Of a stretch of DNA of 64,000 nucleotides, positions 25,426 to 35,275 are shown piece after piece. The DNA lies in the NCBI RefSeq assembly GCF_018394055.1, contig NZ_CP074441.1:620001-684000 (forward strand). The letters run 5' to 3'. The position numbers and the translations under genes were made by a program. Numbering within the stretch: position 1 is the first letter of the stretch; the number at the start of each line of letters is the position of its first letter. The notes under the pieces are model-generated. The model ran no database searches and was not told the DNA's origin. It saw only the letters and a list, made by a program, of their open reading frames with translations. Origin of the DNA: Weissella ceti. GTDB taxonomy: Bacteria > Bacillota > Bacilli > Lactobacillales > Lactobacillaceae.

Positions 25426-26151
25426 TTAATCTTCCTTCTTTTCCAACACATTCACATGTACTAACTCACCTGTATGAATAATTTTTTCACCTGATCCTGT
25501 CATGATGATTAGACCACCTCGTGAATCAATACCTTTAGCAATACCTGATATTACGTCATGACCAACTTCAGCCTGTATATGACGTTCTAGTACCATACAA
25601 CTCTGTCGATAATGTTGTAAGATCTCATGATCGGAAAGTACAATACACGTCATTAACATCTCTTGGATATCTAGCATTAATTGCTTTGGATCTTGCATAT
25701 ACTTGTCGTTCAATATCCCCATCTTATTTTTCAAATCAGATGGGATAACTTGTGCATTCACATTTAGTCCGATACCAATTAGAAAGTAAGTCATATCCCC
25801 ACATGTCTGCTTTTCAATCAAAATACCTGCGACTTTGCGATTTTTCATATACAAGTCGTTGATCCATTTAATCCCCACACCTTGATATCCATGAGCCGTT
25901 AAGGTACTAACCAACGCAATTGCTGTGGCATGCGTTAATAATGTATCTGAGCATTTTAACTGTTGGACTGGTAAAACAATCGTCATATACAAACCGTTGT
26001 TTGGTGAATAAAAAGGACGCTTAAAGCGTCCATAACCATTAGTTTGTGTTTTAGCAAATAAACAAGTTGGTGTACTGATTAAGCCAGCATCAAGTTGTCG
26101 TTTCGCTTCATATTGAGTTGAGTCTAGTGTCTCAAAAAACAATGTTTGCAT
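25426..26151 (-). CDS. birA: Biotin-protein ligase, monofunctional
   Basis: This is a 241-residue enzyme that attaches biotin to the AccB lysine. The catalytic domain starts almost at residue 1 (ETLDSTQYEAKRQL), and GYGRFKRPFYSP carries the adenylate-binding loop. KWINDLYMKNRKVAGILIE follows near residue 110. The N-terminal winged helix of bifunctional BirA is absent, so it cannot act as a biotin repressor. The ATG shares a base with the accA stop (TAATG). bioY follows without a gap. Confidence 0.92.
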   Translation of the reverse strand: MQTLFFETLDSTQYEAKRQLDAGLISTPTCLFAKTQTNGYGRFKRPFYSPNNGLYMTIVLPVQQLKCSDTLLTHATAIALVSTLTAHGYQGVGIKWINDLYMKNRKVAGILIEKQTCGDMTYFLIGIGLNVNAQVIPSDLKNKMGILNDKYMQDPKQLMLDIQEMLMTCIVLSDHEILQHYRQSCMVLERHIQAEVGHDVISGIAKGIDSRGGLIIMTGSGEKIIHTGELVHVNVLEKKED

Positions 26152-26951
26152 TAGAATTTCCTAAAACGTGCTTGACGATCAATTACCAGTTCATCACCAG
26201 TCAAACGTTGTAATTGTTCCACCTCATCAGTTAACCAACTACGTAAGTAACGTAAAATCTTTCGCGGTCGCATGTCAGGTACAATGTGGTCAATCACCCC
26301 TTGTTGCTGCAATACGCCAGCTGTCAACCCCATGACATCAGCAGCTTCATTAGCTCTACTAGCATCACGCCAAAGGATTGAGGCAAAGCCTTCTGGACTT
26401 AATACTGAATAAGTCGCATGTTCAAACATGGCGACCCGATTGGCCACGGCAAGAGCTAAAGCTCCACCAGACCCACCTTCACCATAAATCACACTAAGGA
26501 CTGGTACTTTTAAATCCATACTAGTTCGAATGGCATCTGCAATCGCACCACCTTGTCCCATTTGTTCTGCGCTCTTACCAGGATATGCTCCAGGTGTATT
26601 TACGAACATAATGACAGGTCGGTTAAATTTATCCGCTTGTTGCATAAGGTGCACAGCTTTACGGTAACCGGCTGGTTGTGGCGATCCGTTGTGTGTCTTT
26701 AGCTTTTCAGCTAAATCCTTACCTTTACGGGTCGCAATGACTGTGACTGGAACATCCCCTAACAATGCTAATCCACCAATAATACTATTATCTTCATGAC
26801 CGCGATGATCACCATGTAATTCCACAAAATCATCAAACACTTGTTCAAAAAAGTCATAGCTATCAAAACGATCTTCACGTGCCTTCACAACTATTTCAGC
26901 CGCTGTCAGAGGCTTTTTTGTTGGTATCAGAGTTTCTTTTAAGCTCTTCAT
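26151..26951 (-). CDS. accA: Acetyl-CoA carboxylase carboxyltransferase, alpha subunit
   Basis: This is a 266-residue crotonase-fold protein that pairs with AccD to transfer the carboxyl group from biotin to acetyl-CoA. Conserved stretches include RPVIMFVNTPGAYPGKSAE, the GGSGGALALAVA oxyanion region and YSVLSPEGFASILWRD. It has the short form usual in lactobacilli, lacking the longer N-terminal helix region of E. coli AccA. It lies 5 nt after accD. Confidence 0.95.
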   Translation of the reverse strand: MKSLKETLIPTKKPLTAAEIVVKAREDRFDSYDFFEQVFDDFVELHGDHRGHEDNSIIGGLALLGDVPVTVIATRKGKDLAEKLKTHNGSPQPAGYRKAVHLMQQADKFNRPVIMFVNTPGAYPGKSAEQMGQGGAIADAIRTSMDLKVPVLSVIYGEGGSGGALALAVANRVAMFEHATYSVLSPEGFASILWRDASRANEAADVMGLTAGVLQQQGVIDHIVPDMRPRKILRYLRSWLTDEVEQLQRLTGDELVIDRQARFRKF

Positions 26952-26956
26952 CCGTA

Positions 26957-27802
26957 TTACCCCTTTCGTGTCGGTTGGTGTAATGTTACTAAGCGAGCAA
27001 TTAATGTTGATAGGTGTTCTCGTGACACCACTTGATCAATATGCCCGTCACTTCGTAACATTTCAGCACGTTGAAAATCTAATGGTAGAGTCTCATGCAT
27101 CGTTTGTTCGATTACTCGACGCCCAGCAAAACCAACCATTGCATGCGGTTCTGCGATGATTACATCACCGTCCATCGCAAACGATGCGGTCACACCGCCC
27201 ATTGTCGGATCAGTTAAGACCACTAGATAAAACAAACCAGCTTTTGCATGATTATTAATGGCTCCTGAAATCTTCGCCATTTGCATCAGAGACAAAATAC
27301 CTTCTTGCATACGGGCTCCACCAGACGCTGTAAATAACACCACTGGCAATTGATGAGACGTTGCATATTCAAATAGGCGAGTGATTTTTTCTCCAACCCC
27401 TTGGCCCAGTGAACCCATAATAAAATGCGTATCCATTGCACCAAGCGCAACTTGTGCACCTTGAATGTCCGCAATTCCGGTTACTACAGCTTCCTTCATC
27501 CCCGTCTTTTTTTGTAATTGTTGGCGCTTGGTCTCATAACCAGGAAAATCAACGGTTGGTCCGACCACATCAGCATCTAATTCTGTAAATGTCGTCGCAA
27601 TTTGACCAATTCGTTCAGTTGCTGTTAAGCGAAAACCATAATCACATTCTGGACATACTTTCAAAACCCCTAATTGCTTTTCGTATAATCGTGTTCGACA
27701 GTACGGACAATCAATAAACAAATTGGTTGGCATTTGATCATATAAGGTTGTGTCACGTGTCACCTTTGTTAATTTAGTTGAACGTTTGAGGAAATCTAGC
27801 AT
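26957..27802 (-). CDS. accD: Acetyl-CoA carboxylase carboxyltransferase, beta subunit
   Basis: This 281-residue protein has the N-terminal four-cysteine zinc finger (CPYCRTRLYE and CPECDYGF, residues 34-57) and a carboxyltransferase domain with FTASGGARMQEGILSLMQMAK and DPTMGGVTASFAMDGD. It forms the heterotetramer with AccA, which is encoded directly downstream. Confidence 0.95.
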   Translation of the reverse strand: MLDFLKRSTKLTKVTRDTTLYDQMPTNLFIDCPYCRTRLYEKQLGVLKVCPECDYGFRLTATERIGQIATTFTELDADVVGPTVDFPGYETKRQQLQKKTGMKEAVVTGIADIQGAQVALGAMDTHFIMGSLGQGVGEKITRLFEYATSHQLPVVLFTASGGARMQEGILSLMQMAKISGAINNHAKAGLFYLVVLTDPTMGGVTASFAMDGDVIIAEPHAMVGFAGRRVIEQTMHETLPLDFQRAEMLRSDGHIDQVVSREHLSTLIARLVTLHQPTRKG

Positions 27803-27833
27803 GAGATATAAGCCTCACTTTCATTTAATTCCA

Positions 27834-29204
27834 TTATTTGGCGACATTCGCTTGCCAACGCGGCATCACTTCAGATTCCACGTAAGCAATATTGAATGTC
27901 CCCGCTTGTACTTGCGGGTCGTCTAATAACCAACGTTGGAAATCAACATTGGTTTGTAGACCATCCACGATGACTTCATCCAAGACCCGACGCATACGGA
28001 TTAACGCTAATTCACGAGTTGGTCCCCAAACTAGCACTTTCAAAATCATCGCATCATAATAGGGTTGCACATTGTCACCAGGATACAAAGCTGTATCAAA
28101 ACGTACATTTGGTCCTCCAGTTGGTAAGTACAGATTTTGTACAGGTCCCGCACTTGGTAAGAAACCTTTCTCAGGTTGTTCTGCATTAATTCGACATTCA
28201 ATGGCGTAACCATTTAATTGAATGTCAGCTTGCTCCCAAACCAAGGGTTCACCCGCTGCAACTTCAATTTGCAATCGAATTAAATCAATACCTGTTACTA
28301 ACTCTGTTACAGGATGTTCTACCTGAATACGGGTATTCATTTCTAGGAAGTAAAAAGCACCCGTGTCATCTTGTAAAAATTCAATGGTTCCAGTATTTTC
28401 ATAATCAATTGCATGGACAGCATTAAGCGTAATTTGCCCCAGTTCAGCACGTTGTTCATCACTAATCGCCGTTGCTGGTGATTCTTCAATTAATTTTTGT
28501 TTATGCCGTTGTAAAGAGCAGTTACGCTCTGGAAAGTAAACTGCGTGTCCATTTTGATCCCGACAGACTTGCATCTCAATATGACGGACATTCGTTAGGA
28601 CCTTCTCCACATACATACTGTTATCCCCAAATGATGCTTGCGCTTCACCTTGACCAGTCACAAAAGCCTCAGCCAACAAATCCGGGGAATCTACAAGCCG
28701 AATCCCTTTTCCACCACCTCCGGCTGCTGCCTTCAATAAAACTGGGTAACCAATTTTAGCCGCAACCGCCTGTGCTTCTTCAACAGTTGAGACGGTTCCA
28801 TTTGAACCTGGAATCACAGGGACATTGGCCTCTTGCATTGCTGCACGCGCATTAGCTTTGTTTCCCATCAAGGCAATCACTTCAGCTGAAGGCCCAATCC
28901 ATTTAATACCTACGGATGTGACCATTTCAGCAAACAAATCATTTTCTGCTAAGAAGCCGTAACCTGGATGAATCGCTTCTGCACCCGTCATTAGAGCAGC
29001 ACTCAGAATATTTTGCATGTTCAAGTAACTGTCTTGCGGTTGAGGCTCCCCAACCGCAATTGCTTCGTCTGCCAATTGCACATGTAAGGCATTTTCGTCC
29101 GCCGTTGAATAAATCGCAACTGACTCGATACCCATTTCTTTTAATGTTCGAATAATGCGGACTGCAATTTCACCACGGTTCGCAACCAACACTTTCTTAA
29201 ACAT
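27834..29204 (-). CDS. accC: Biotin carboxylase
   Basis: This 456-residue ATP-grasp enzyme carboxylates the biotin of AccB. It starts FKKVLVANRGEIAVRIIR. The glycine-rich ATP loop is AAAGGGGKGIR near residue 165. The catalytic region EMNTRIQVEHPVTE lies near residue 285. Normal length, with no defects. fabZ ends 4 nt upstream. Confidence 0.96.
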   Translation of the reverse strand: MFKKVLVANRGEIAVRIIRTLKEMGIESVAIYSTADENALHVQLADEAIAVGEPQPQDSYLNMQNILSAALMTGAEAIHPGYGFLAENDLFAEMVTSVGIKWIGPSAEVIALMGNKANARAAMQEANVPVIPGSNGTVSTVEEAQAVAAKIGYPVLLKAAAGGGGKGIRLVDSPDLLAEAFVTGQGEAQASFGDNSMYVEKVLTNVRHIEMQVCRDQNGHAVYFPERNCSLQRHKQKLIEESPATAISDEQRAELGQITLNAVHAIDYENTGTIEFLQDDTGAFYFLEMNTRIQVEHPVTELVTGIDLIRLQIEVAAGEPLVWEQADIQLNGYAIECRINAEQPEKGFLPSAGPVQNLYLPTGGPNVRFDTALYPGDNVQPYYDAMILKVLVWGPTRELALIRMRRVLDEVIVDGLQTNVDFQRWLLDDPQVQAGTFNIAYVESEVMPRWQANVAK

Positions 29205-29207
29205 CAG

Positions 29208-29639
29208 CTATTCTCCAATCACAAAAGTTAGGTCAGCAGTTGTGGCTTTCTTACCATTTACAGATACAACGCCCTTACCCTCACCAACAGCACCACGCAT
29301 ACGTGTCAATGTCACTTCTAATGTTAATTGATCACCAGGTGTTACGCGTTGACGAAAACGTGCCTTACTAATACCACCTAAGTAAGCCGTCTTACCAGCA
29401 AATTCTGGCATAGAAAGAATCGCAATGGCCCCTGTTTGAGCCAATGCTTCTAACATCATGACACCAGGAAACGTTGGATTACCGGGAAAGTGTCCTTGAA
29501 AAACTTCTTCATTAATTGACACATTCTTAATCGCTACCGCACGTTCACCTGGTTCTAGTTCTGTCACACGATCAACCATCAAAAATGGGTAACGATGTGG
29601 CAAAATATTTTGAATTTCTTGTACATCTAAAGTAGTCAT
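29208..29639 (-). CDS. fabZ: (3R)-hydroxyacyl-ACP dehydratase FabZ
   Basis: This 143-residue hot-dog-fold dehydratase starts at the ATG at 29639, just after the accB stop with GGAGG in front. The catalytic His50 (QGHFPGNPTFPG) and Glu64 (MMLEALAQ) are present. It is the intact partner of the FabZ-like protein at the start of the operon, which lacks the His. It removes water from 3-hydroxyacyl-ACP during elongation. Confidence 0.95.
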   Translation of the reverse strand: MTTLDVQEIQNILPHRYPFLMVDRVTELEPGERAVAIKNVSINEEVFQGHFPGNPTFPGVMMLEALAQTGAIAILSMPEFAGKTAYLGGISKARFRQRVTPGDQLTLEVTLTRMRGAVGEGKGVVSVNGKKATTADLTFVIGE

Positions 29640-29640
29640 A

Positions 29641-30111
29641 TCATGCCTCCATTGGTGTGACTTCAAATAGGACATCGTTATAAGCAACAACATCATTATT
29701 TGTCACACAGATTGTTTGAATTGTTCCGCTGATTGGGCTAATAACCGGGGTCATCAGCTTCATTGCTTCAATAATCGCCACTTGTTCACCAGCTTGAATT
29801 GTTTGACCAACCGTCACAAATGGTTCTGCATCTGGACTTGGTTGCAAATGAACCGTCCCCACTAATTCAGCTTTAATATTGGCAAGTTCTTCATTGTTGG
29901 CCGATTCATTGACCGTATCAGTCTGGGAAACCATTGGCACTTGTGGCATATTTTCTTGTGCTTGTGGCATTGTTGATGTTCCCACATTGCCATGCCATTC
30001 ATTTTTACTTAATGTCAACGTAACTTGCGCTGCATTCAAATGAAATTCACGTAAATCACTTTGTTCAAATTGCGTCATTAAACGCTCAACATCTGTTAGT
30101 GTTAAATCCAT
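29641..30111 (-). CDS. accB: Biotin carboxyl carrier protein
   Basis: This 156-residue protein has a variable N-terminal half with a Pro/Gln/Asn-rich linker and a biotinyl domain at about residues 82-155. The biotinylated lysine is in the EAMKLM motif near residue 120. The start follows the fabF stop directly (TAAATG). Confidence 0.95.
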   Translation of the reverse strand: MDLTLTDVERLMTQFEQSDLREFHLNAAQVTLTLSKNEWHGNVGTSTMPQAQENMPQVPMVSQTDTVNESANNEELANIKAELVGTVHLQPSPDAEPFVTVGQTIQAGEQVAIIEAMKLMTPVISPISGTIQTICVTNNDVVAYNDVLFEVTPMEA

Positions 30112-31350
30112 TTAGGCCTCCCACTTTTTAAAGACCAATGCTGCATTATGACCACCAAAGCCATAATTTGCAGACATTGTGTATTGCACGTTTTCAACAG
30201 GCGTTGGTTCAGTGACTAACTTAGCCCCTAGGGTTGCTGGATCTTGTTCTGTTACCCCCACATTAGGTGGGAATTCATTACGTAATAAGCTACCAACCGC
30301 TGCAATCGCTTCGATGGCACCAGCGGCCCCTAATAAGTGACCAGTCATCCCCTTAGTTGAAGACACGGCAACACCTTGTTCCCCAAACACACGTACCAAT
30401 GCATTAGCTTCAGCTAAGTCATTCGCATTGGTTCCTGTTCCATGGGCATTCATGTAATCAATCATATCGGCTGACACGTTTGCGTCTTCTAACGCTAATT
30501 GCATCGCTGCCGCTGGACCAGTACCATCTGGCGTTGGACTTGTTAAGTGGTAGGCATCTGAATTAGCACCATAACCAATCACTTCTGCCAAGATGTTAGC
30601 GCCACGAGCTTGTGCATGATCTAGTGATTCTAGAATCATCACGCCCGCTCCTTCTCCCATCACGAAACCATCGCGATTGGCATCAAATGGACGTGAAGAC
30701 GCATCAGGATTGTCACTTGTTGACAAAGCTGTCAACGCAGCAAAACCTGAAATCCCCATTTCATTAATAGTCGCTTCCGCACCACCTGTAATCATGACGT
30801 CTGCACGGCCATCCTTGATACGCCAAAAGGCTTCACCGATCGCATTTGTGGCAGAGGCGCAGGCGGTTGATAAGACATAGTTAACACCTTGCGCCCCATA
30901 ACGAATTGAAATGTTACCTGATAACATGTTGGGAATCGAATTTGGTACAAATAACGGACTTACACGTGCCGGCCCTTTATCATGTAACTTAATAACTTGT
31001 TCTTCAATGGTTGTTAGTCCACCAATTCCATTTCCCATGATGACCCCAACACGACGTGCGTCGATTGTTTCATCGGTCATATCTAGTTTAGCTTGCTCAA
31101 GAGCTTCACCCGCAGCATGAACACCATATTGAGCGAACAGGTCCATCTTACGGGCTTCACGTTTACCAACACGTTGGTTGGTATCAAAATCTTTGACTTC
31201 ACCAGCAACAGAAATACCTGCTGCAGTAGCATCAAATTTAGTGATTTTGGCAATCCCACTAACACCCTTAAAGAGATTATCTAAATAATCTGCTGTATTA
31301 TTTCCAACAGGTGTCAAAGCACCCATCCCTGTAATTACAACTCGTGACAT
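30112..31350 (-). CDS. fabF: Beta-ketoacyl-ACP synthase II
   Basis: This 412-residue thiolase-fold condensing enzyme has the Cys-His-His triad: STACASATNAIGEA near residue 163, MNAHGTGTNAND near residue 303 and TKGMTGHLLGAAGAIEA near residue 340. It elongates acyl-ACP with malonyl-ACP. It is the only FabF-type synthase in the operon, with FabH starting chains. Confidence 0.96.
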   Translation of the reverse strand: MSRVVITGMGALTPVGNNTADYLDNLFKGVSGIAKITKFDATAAGISVAGEVKDFDTNQRVGKREARKMDLFAQYGVHAAGEALEQAKLDMTDETIDARRVGVIMGNGIGGLTTIEEQVIKLHDKGPARVSPLFVPNSIPNMLSGNISIRYGAQGVNYVLSTACASATNAIGEAFWRIKDGRADVMITGGAEATINEMGISGFAALTALSTSDNPDASSRPFDANRDGFVMGEGAGVMILESLDHAQARGANILAEVIGYGANSDAYHLTSPTPDGTGPAAAMQLALEDANVSADMIDYMNAHGTGTNANDLAEANALVRVFGEQGVAVSSTKGMTGHLLGAAGAIEAIAAVGSLLRNEFPPNVGVTEQDPATLGAKLVTEPTPVENVQYTMSANYGFGGHNAALVFKKWEA

Positions 31351-31368
31351 TATTGTCTCCTCTCACCA

Positions 31369-32091
31369 CTAGATGTGTAATCCACCATCAACCGTGATTG
31401 TTTGTCCTGTGATGTAGTCATTTTCAATCAAGAACTGGGTTGTTAACGCAATTTCGTCTGGTGCACCAAAACGATGCAATGGAATTTCGTCTAACAAGAC
31501 TTCCTTGTGCTTTTCAGGCAGTTGATCAGTCATGTCTGAGACAACCATTCCTGGGGCAATTGCATTTACACGCACACCACGCATAGCGCCTTCACGCGCC
31601 AAAGATTTCGTCAAACCGATCATTCCAGCCTTTGCCGCCGCATAATTCGTTTGGCCAACATTGCCCATTAGTCCAACAACCGAAGCCATGTTAATAATGA
31701 CACCAGCACGTTGATGCATCATGTGCTTAAAGATGGGTTGTGTAACATAGAACGTTCCCTTTAGATTGGTATCAATTACACGATCAATATCATCTGTGGG
31801 TAGTCGCACCATTAAGCTATCTGCAACAATCCCAGCGTTATTGATCAAAACATCAATTTCAACGTCATTTGCATACAGTTCATCAATTGCTGCTTTAATA
31901 CTAGCTTGATCTGCAATATCACCTGTCATTACTAATGTATTTTCAGGAAATTCACTCAATAAAGTGGCACTTGGCATCTTACGGCCATGTAAAATGATTC
32001 GTGCCCCTGCTTGACTTAAACGCTTAGCCACCGCTAAGCCAATTCCACGAGTAGATCCAGTAATCAAAACTGTTTTATCAGTTAGTTGCAT
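31369..32091 (-). CDS. fabG: 3-oxoacyl-ACP reductase
   Basis: The protein is 240 residues from the ATG at 32091. The frame opens earlier at 32172, but AAGGAG lies 8 nt before the chosen ATG and overlaps the fabD stop region. It is a short-chain dehydrogenase with the GSTRGIGLAVA cofactor motif, NNAG, and the YAAAK active-site motif near residue 150. It reduces 3-oxoacyl-ACP with NADPH. Confidence 0.95.
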   Translation of the reverse strand: MQLTDKTVLITGSTRGIGLAVAKRLSQAGARIILHGRKMPSATLLSEFPENTLVMTGDIADQASIKAAIDELYANDVEIDVLINNAGIVADSLMVRLPTDDIDRVIDTNLKGTFYVTQPIFKHMMHQRAGVIINMASVVGLMGNVGQTNYAAAKAGMIGLTKSLAREGAMRGVRVNAIAPGMVVSDMTDQLPEKHKEVLLDEIPLHRFGAPDEIALTTQFLIENDYITGQTITVDGGLHI

Positions 32092-32092
32092 A

Positions 32093-33013
32093 TTATTGCT
32101 CCTTAAATTGCTGCACACTTGCCCAGTCTGACAATGATAGTCCTGATATGTCAGGATGTAATTGTTGTGCAAACTTCAGCAATGTCCCATCTGGGCCAAT
32201 TTCAATGACCCGGTCTGGTTGTGTATCAGCGGTTAAATTCTTAAATGCTTCTGCAAAGAAAGTCGGTGTTGTCATTTGCGTCGTCAATGTTGTTGTGACA
32301 CTCAATTCGAACGGTTGTTTCGTTGTATTTGAGTACACTGGATACATTGGTGTCCGTTGCACAACACTCAGCAAGTCTTCACGAAGCGCTAATGCTGCGC
32401 TACCCATGTATGGTGTATGAAACGCTCCTGCAACGGGTAGGCTAATACAGCGTACTTTAGTTTGTGTTTGCACATATTCACTAAAAGCTTGTAGCGCTTT
32501 TTCCGTCCCACCAACAACAATTTGTTTCATGGTATTGTAGTTAGCCAAATACACTGGTACATCTTGCGCTTGCATAGCTGTAATCGCGGCCAAAATTTGG
32601 GCTTGATCTTTTCCTAAGACAGCCATCATTTGTGTTTCTTCTTGCTCACTGGCAATTTGCATGTAGTGCCCCCGCTTTTGTAACAAACGTACGGCATCAT
32701 CGAACTCAAACACACCGGCAATTGTTAATGCCGTATATTCCCCTAGACTCAAACCAAGTAAACTCACAGGTTCCTCTAATTGATCCTTAACAAGGGTATA
32801 AATTCCCATTTCATGAGCAAAAATAGCAACTTGCGCATATGCTGTTTGTTTTAACTTTTCTGCGTCGGTTAGAACAACTTTGTATAAGTCATATCCCAAT
32901 ACTATGCTGGCTTGATCAATGACTTGTTTATAAACAGATTCATTTTCATATAGGTCAACACCTAATGTTGGCATTGCTGCCCCTTGGCCACCTAACAATA
33001 ATGTTGTTTTCAT
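32093..33013 (-). CDS. fabD: Malonyl-CoA:ACP transacylase
   Basis: The protein is 306 residues from the ATG at 33013, two bases after the fabK stop. Motifs are LLLGGQGAAMPTLG at the start, the active-site serine in GLSLGEYTAL near residue 90, and GAFHTPYM near residue 195 with the catalytic His. It loads malonyl groups on ACP for FabH and FabF. Confidence 0.94.
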   Translation of the reverse strand: MKTTLLLGGQGAAMPTLGVDLYENESVYKQVIDQASIVLGYDLYKVVLTDAEKLKQTAYAQVAIFAHEMGIYTLVKDQLEEPVSLLGLSLGEYTALTIAGVFEFDDAVRLLQKRGHYMQIASEQEETQMMAVLGKDQAQILAAITAMQAQDVPVYLANYNTMKQIVVGGTEKALQAFSEYVQTQTKVRCISLPVAGAFHTPYMGSAALALREDLLSVVQRTPMYPVYSNTTKQPFELSVTTTLTTQMTTPTFFAEAFKNLTADTQPDRVIEIGPDGTLLKFAQQLHPDISGLSLSDWASVQQFKEQ

Positions 33014-33015
33014 AG

Positions 33016-33978
33016 TTAATCCTTTGAATACTTCGTTAAAATCCCGCTCGCATCTTGCCATGTTTCTGACAAAATATCTTTCACCGGCTTAATTGAATCA
33101 ATCATGCCCGAGATTTGGCCAGCCATGAAGGCTCCCTCATCTTTGTTACCATCAACAACTGCTCGACGTAATGACCCGTTTTCTAAGTCTTCGATGGCTT
33201 GTGCATCGGGCTTAGGTTGAGTAATTTCAAAACGTTCTTGTTTAATGAATCGCTTTGCCATCTTGGTCTTCAACACACGGGCACGGTTTCCTAATAATTC
33301 ACCAGTGACAACTGTGTCAATATCATTCGCCTTTAAGACGGCAGCTTTAAAGTTTTCGTGAATTTCAGATTCTTCAGAGGCCAAGAAACGAGTTCCCATT
33401 TGGATACCACTAGCACCTAAGGCGACTGCTGCTGCTGCTCCACGCCCATCCGCAATTCCACCAGCTGCAATGACTGGGATATTCACAGCATCGACTACTT
33501 GTGGCACTAATGTTATGGTTGACAGACTACCAATGTGTCCACCCGATTCAGCACCTTCAGCAACAACGGCATCCACACCCTTTTTTTCCATCATACGAGC
33601 AAGCCCGACTGAAGGGACAACAGGCATGACAATAATGCCATGTGAATGTAGTTCTTCAAGGAATGGGGATGGATCTCCAGCACCAGTCGCAACGACTTGC
33701 ACACCTTCTTCAATCACCACGTCAAAAACTTCTCGAATGTGACGTGACATCAACATAACATTTACCCCAAATGGGCGGTTGGTTACTTCACGTGCGCGAT
33801 GAATTTCGGCACGCACTTGTTCAGCGCGCCAATACCCTGTACCAATAATTCCTAAGCCCCCTGCTTCGGACACTGCTCCAGCCAAACGACCAGTTCCGGC
33901 CCAAGCCATTCCACCTTGAATAATTGGGTAACGCATACCTAACTTCTGAAATAGCGGGTTGTCTAATTCTACTTGCAT
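33016..33978 (-). CDS. fabK: Enoyl-ACP reductase II (FMN-dependent)
   Basis: This is a 320-residue TIM-barrel flavoprotein of the nitronate monooxygenase/FabK family. It starts with PIIQGGMAWAGTGRLAGAVSEAGGLG, with VVAEGAESGGHIG near residue 140 and PVIAAGGIADGRG near residue 170. It carries out the last reduction of each elongation cycle. FabK instead of FabI is typical of streptococci and some other lactic acid bacteria and gives natural triclosan tolerance. Confidence 0.94.
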   Translation of the reverse strand: MQVELDNPLFQKLGMRYPIIQGGMAWAGTGRLAGAVSEAGGLGIIGTGYWRAEQVRAEIHRAREVTNRPFGVNVMLMSRHIREVFDVVIEEGVQVVATGAGDPSPFLEELHSHGIIVMPVVPSVGLARMMEKKGVDAVVAEGAESGGHIGSLSTITLVPQVVDAVNIPVIAAGGIADGRGAAAAVALGASGIQMGTRFLASEESEIHENFKAAVLKANDIDTVVTGELLGNRARVLKTKMAKRFIKQERFEITQPKPDAQAIEDLENGSLRRAVVDGNKDEGAFMAGQISGMIDSIKPVKDILSETWQDASGILTKYSKD

Positions 33979-33997
33979 CGTGATTACCTCGATATGA

Positions 33998-34237
33998 TTA
34001 AGCGGCTAGTGCTTCGGCGATTTTCTCTACCAAGCTTTGAACAGTTGTAATGTTTTCCGCAACAGCCAATTGAATATCAAATTCGTCTTCAACTTGGTTC
34101 AATACTTCGAACAAGTCCAATGAGTCGGCATCGATATCGTTTGCCATATCAGTTGTCAATGTTACTTCGCTTTGTTCCAAATCAAATTGTTCCATCAAAA
34201 TTGCTTGTACCTTGTCAAAAATCATTTCGTTAGTCAT
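33998..34237 (-). CDS. acpP: Acyl carrier protein
   Basis: This is a 79-residue acidic four-helix protein. The start at 34237 has GGAG 9 nt upstream; an in-frame ATG at 34252 is less likely. The phosphopantetheine serine is in the DADSLDLFEV motif near residue 39. It carries all intermediates of the pathway. Confidence 0.95.
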   Translation of the reverse strand: MTNEMIFDKVQAILMEQFDLEQSEVTLTTDMANDIDADSLDLFEVLNQVEDEFDIQLAVAENITTVQSLVEKIAEALAA

Positions 34238-34303
34238 GTGTCTATTCTCCATTTATTTCATTTATTAAAAAGTATATGTTATTAACTATATGGGTAAATT
34301 TTT

Positions 34304-35275
34304 TTAGATGCGAATTACTAGCGCACCTACGGTTAATCCACCACCAAAACCAGCCAAGACAATCGTCTGTCCCGTCTTTAGCAAACCATTTTCATTCAAT
34401 TCGTGTAACAATAACCCCACACTTGCCGCACTGGTATTTCCGTATTGCGCCATGTTCATTGGAAACTTCTCTATTGATTGGTCCAAATGGTTCGCAATAC
34501 TTTGTATGATTCGTGCATTAGCTTGATGACAAATGAAGTAATCAACTTCATCTATTGTTACACGTGCTTTTTGCAAGGCAGCTAAAATTGCTTTCGGCAC
34601 CTCTGCTGTCGCAAAGTTATACACTTGACGGCCATCCATATTAAACGCAAATGGATATTGTGTCTTATGTTCAAAAAATGGGCTTTCTTGTGCAATTTGC
34701 CCAGCTGTTAAGAAATGGCCTAACTCACCAAAACTTGATAAATGTTCTGCCAACAAGCCGGTCTCATTGTGTGTCTGTGATATTGCGACTCCGGCGGCAC
34801 CATCACCAAACAGTACAGCAGTGCGACGGTCTTCCCAATCCACTAAGCGACTTAACGTTTCGGCCCCAATAACCAGACCTTTTTGATAACGTGTCTGCAA
34901 AAGCATTGTTGCAGTACTAAGCGCATAAATAAATCCTGCGCAAGCTGCGCCCATATCCATAGCAAAGGCATTATTCGCGCCAAGCCGGCCTTGTACTCCA
35001 GCGGAAACACTAGGTGTCAATGTGTCGGGTGACATGGTTGCAACGATGATGAAATCTAGATCTTCAGCACTCCATCCCGTTGTGATTAATAATTTTTCGG
35101 CAACACTAACAGCTAAATCTGTTGTTGTTTCATGTGTTGCAACATATCGCTGCTGAATACCGGTCCGTGTTCGAATCCATTCATCTGATGTTTCAACCAT
35201 TGTAGCTAATTCATCATTTGTTAAACATTTTTCGGGGACCACTGAGGCAGTTGCATTAATTGTTAATTTTTCCAT
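34304..35275 (-). CDS. fabH: Beta-ketoacyl-ACP synthase III
   Basis: This 323-residue enzyme starts fatty acid synthesis by condensing acetyl-CoA with malonyl-ACP. The Cys-His-Asn triad is visible: MGAACAGFIYAL near residue 112, FICHQANARI near residue 248 and YGNTSAASVG near residue 280. Normal length. The ATG immediately follows the fabT stop. Confidence 0.96.
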   Translation of the reverse strand: MEKLTINATASVVPEKCLTNDELATMVETSDEWIRTRTGIQQRYVATHETTTDLAVSVAEKLLITTGWSAEDLDFIIVATMSPDTLTPSVSAGVQGRLGANNAFAMDMGAACAGFIYALSTATMLLQTRYQKGLVIGAETLSRLVDWEDRRTAVLFGDGAAGVAISQTHNETGLLAEHLSSFGELGHFLTAGQIAQESPFFEHKTQYPFAFNMDGRQVYNFATAEVPKAILAALQKARVTIDEVDYFICHQANARIIQSIANHLDQSIEKFPMNMAQYGNTSAASVGLLLHELNENGLLKTGQTIVLAGFGGGLTVGALVIRI